Positions 63,660 to 64,000 of a stretch of 64,000 bases of DNA are shown here, piece by piece (position 1 is the stretch's first letter; the number at the start of each line of letters is the position of its first letter). Under the pieces are notes generated by a model, which was not told the origin of the DNA, did no database searches, and saw nothing but the letters and a program-made list of their open reading frames with translations. A program made the position numbers and the translations under genes. The DNA is taken from contig JAUJOE010000005.1 in the NCBI GenBank assembly GCA_030447805.1, forward strand, positions 154,231-218,230. The letters are read 5' to 3'. The DNA comes from Nocardioidaceae bacterium (GTDB lineage: Bacteria; Actinomycetota; Actinomycetes; Propionibacteriales; Nocardioidaceae).

Positions 63660-64000
63660 GTTGGGCCTTTCTCAAGTGCGGCGGCCGCTACGGCACTCAG
63701 ACCCGCCAGCCAGCCCATGCGCCGACGAAGTTCTGGAGCCGGTCCCTCGACGGCGTCACCAACATACCGTTGACAGATCATCACCAGGTACGTGCCAGCT
63801 ACGACATCCGCGTGCCGCTCAGCCTGGCCACATGCGGTAAGCACCGTGCGGACATCGCGCGTCGCCAACTGCCAGGCTTCGGGCAGTTCTTGCCGGCCGG
63901 CGACGGCGTGTTGGATGCGGTAGTGAGCCGCGTCAAGGCCAACCGGAACGTGTTGCTCGAACCGCTCCCAGTCCCACACCTGAGTGGTCGATCCGTCGCT
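63656..64000 (-). CDS. C-terminal part of an aminoglycoside-phosphotransferase-like kinase-fold protein (truncated by window)
   Basis: Rev-comp of edge reads SDGSTTQVWDWERFEQHVPVGLDAAHYRIQHAVAG (DWE metal-binding-like motif); upstream part outside window. Confidence 0.5.
   Translation of the reverse strand, partial: SDGSTTQVWDWERFEQHVPVGLDAAHYRIQHAVAGRQELPEAWQLATRDVRTVLTACGQAERHADVVAGTYLVMICQRYVGDAVEGPAPELRRRMGWLAGLSAVAAAALEKGPT

Overview
High-GC actinobacterial chromosome segment (family-level assignment not attempted). From left to right: (i) a minus-strand heat-shock operon dnaK-grpE-dnaJ-hspR-clpB with two perfect-arm HAIR (HspR-type) operators upstream of dnaK; (ii) a tandem-domain MarR regulator divergent from an MMPL transporter; (iii) a histidine-utilisation cluster hutH-hutU-NCS1 permease / M20 hydrolase-hutF-hutI, split by an opposing nitroreductase, plus an IclR regulator; (iv) an EtfD-like Fe-S membrane oxidoreductase; (v) a HicB/RHH-like protein with a GGTGT/ACACC operator and a DUF4097 protein; (vi) tRNA-Gly(CCC), selO and assorted metabolic genes; (vii) a chorismate mutase / cysteine-desulfurase-like / SDR mini-operon; (viii) two glycan loci (rmlA, rmlB, wecE-like, GT2, flippases, Wzz-like proteins, PssD/PssE, sugar transferase, two sulfotransferases); (ix) two tandem DUF559-type nuclease-like genes followed by two identical 45-nt hairpin repeats; (x) paaN/paaI; (xi) a cobalamin-riboswitch-headed operon coding for a secreted transcobalamin-like alpha/alpha-toroid protein and an ECF transporter; (xii) CaiB/BaiF and carboxyltransferase genes. 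Many conserved genes carry single-base frameshifts and some carry local imperfect duplications. I read these mostly as consensus or assembly errors rather than true pseudogenes. Family assignments come from recognising protein motifs by eye; no database search was run.
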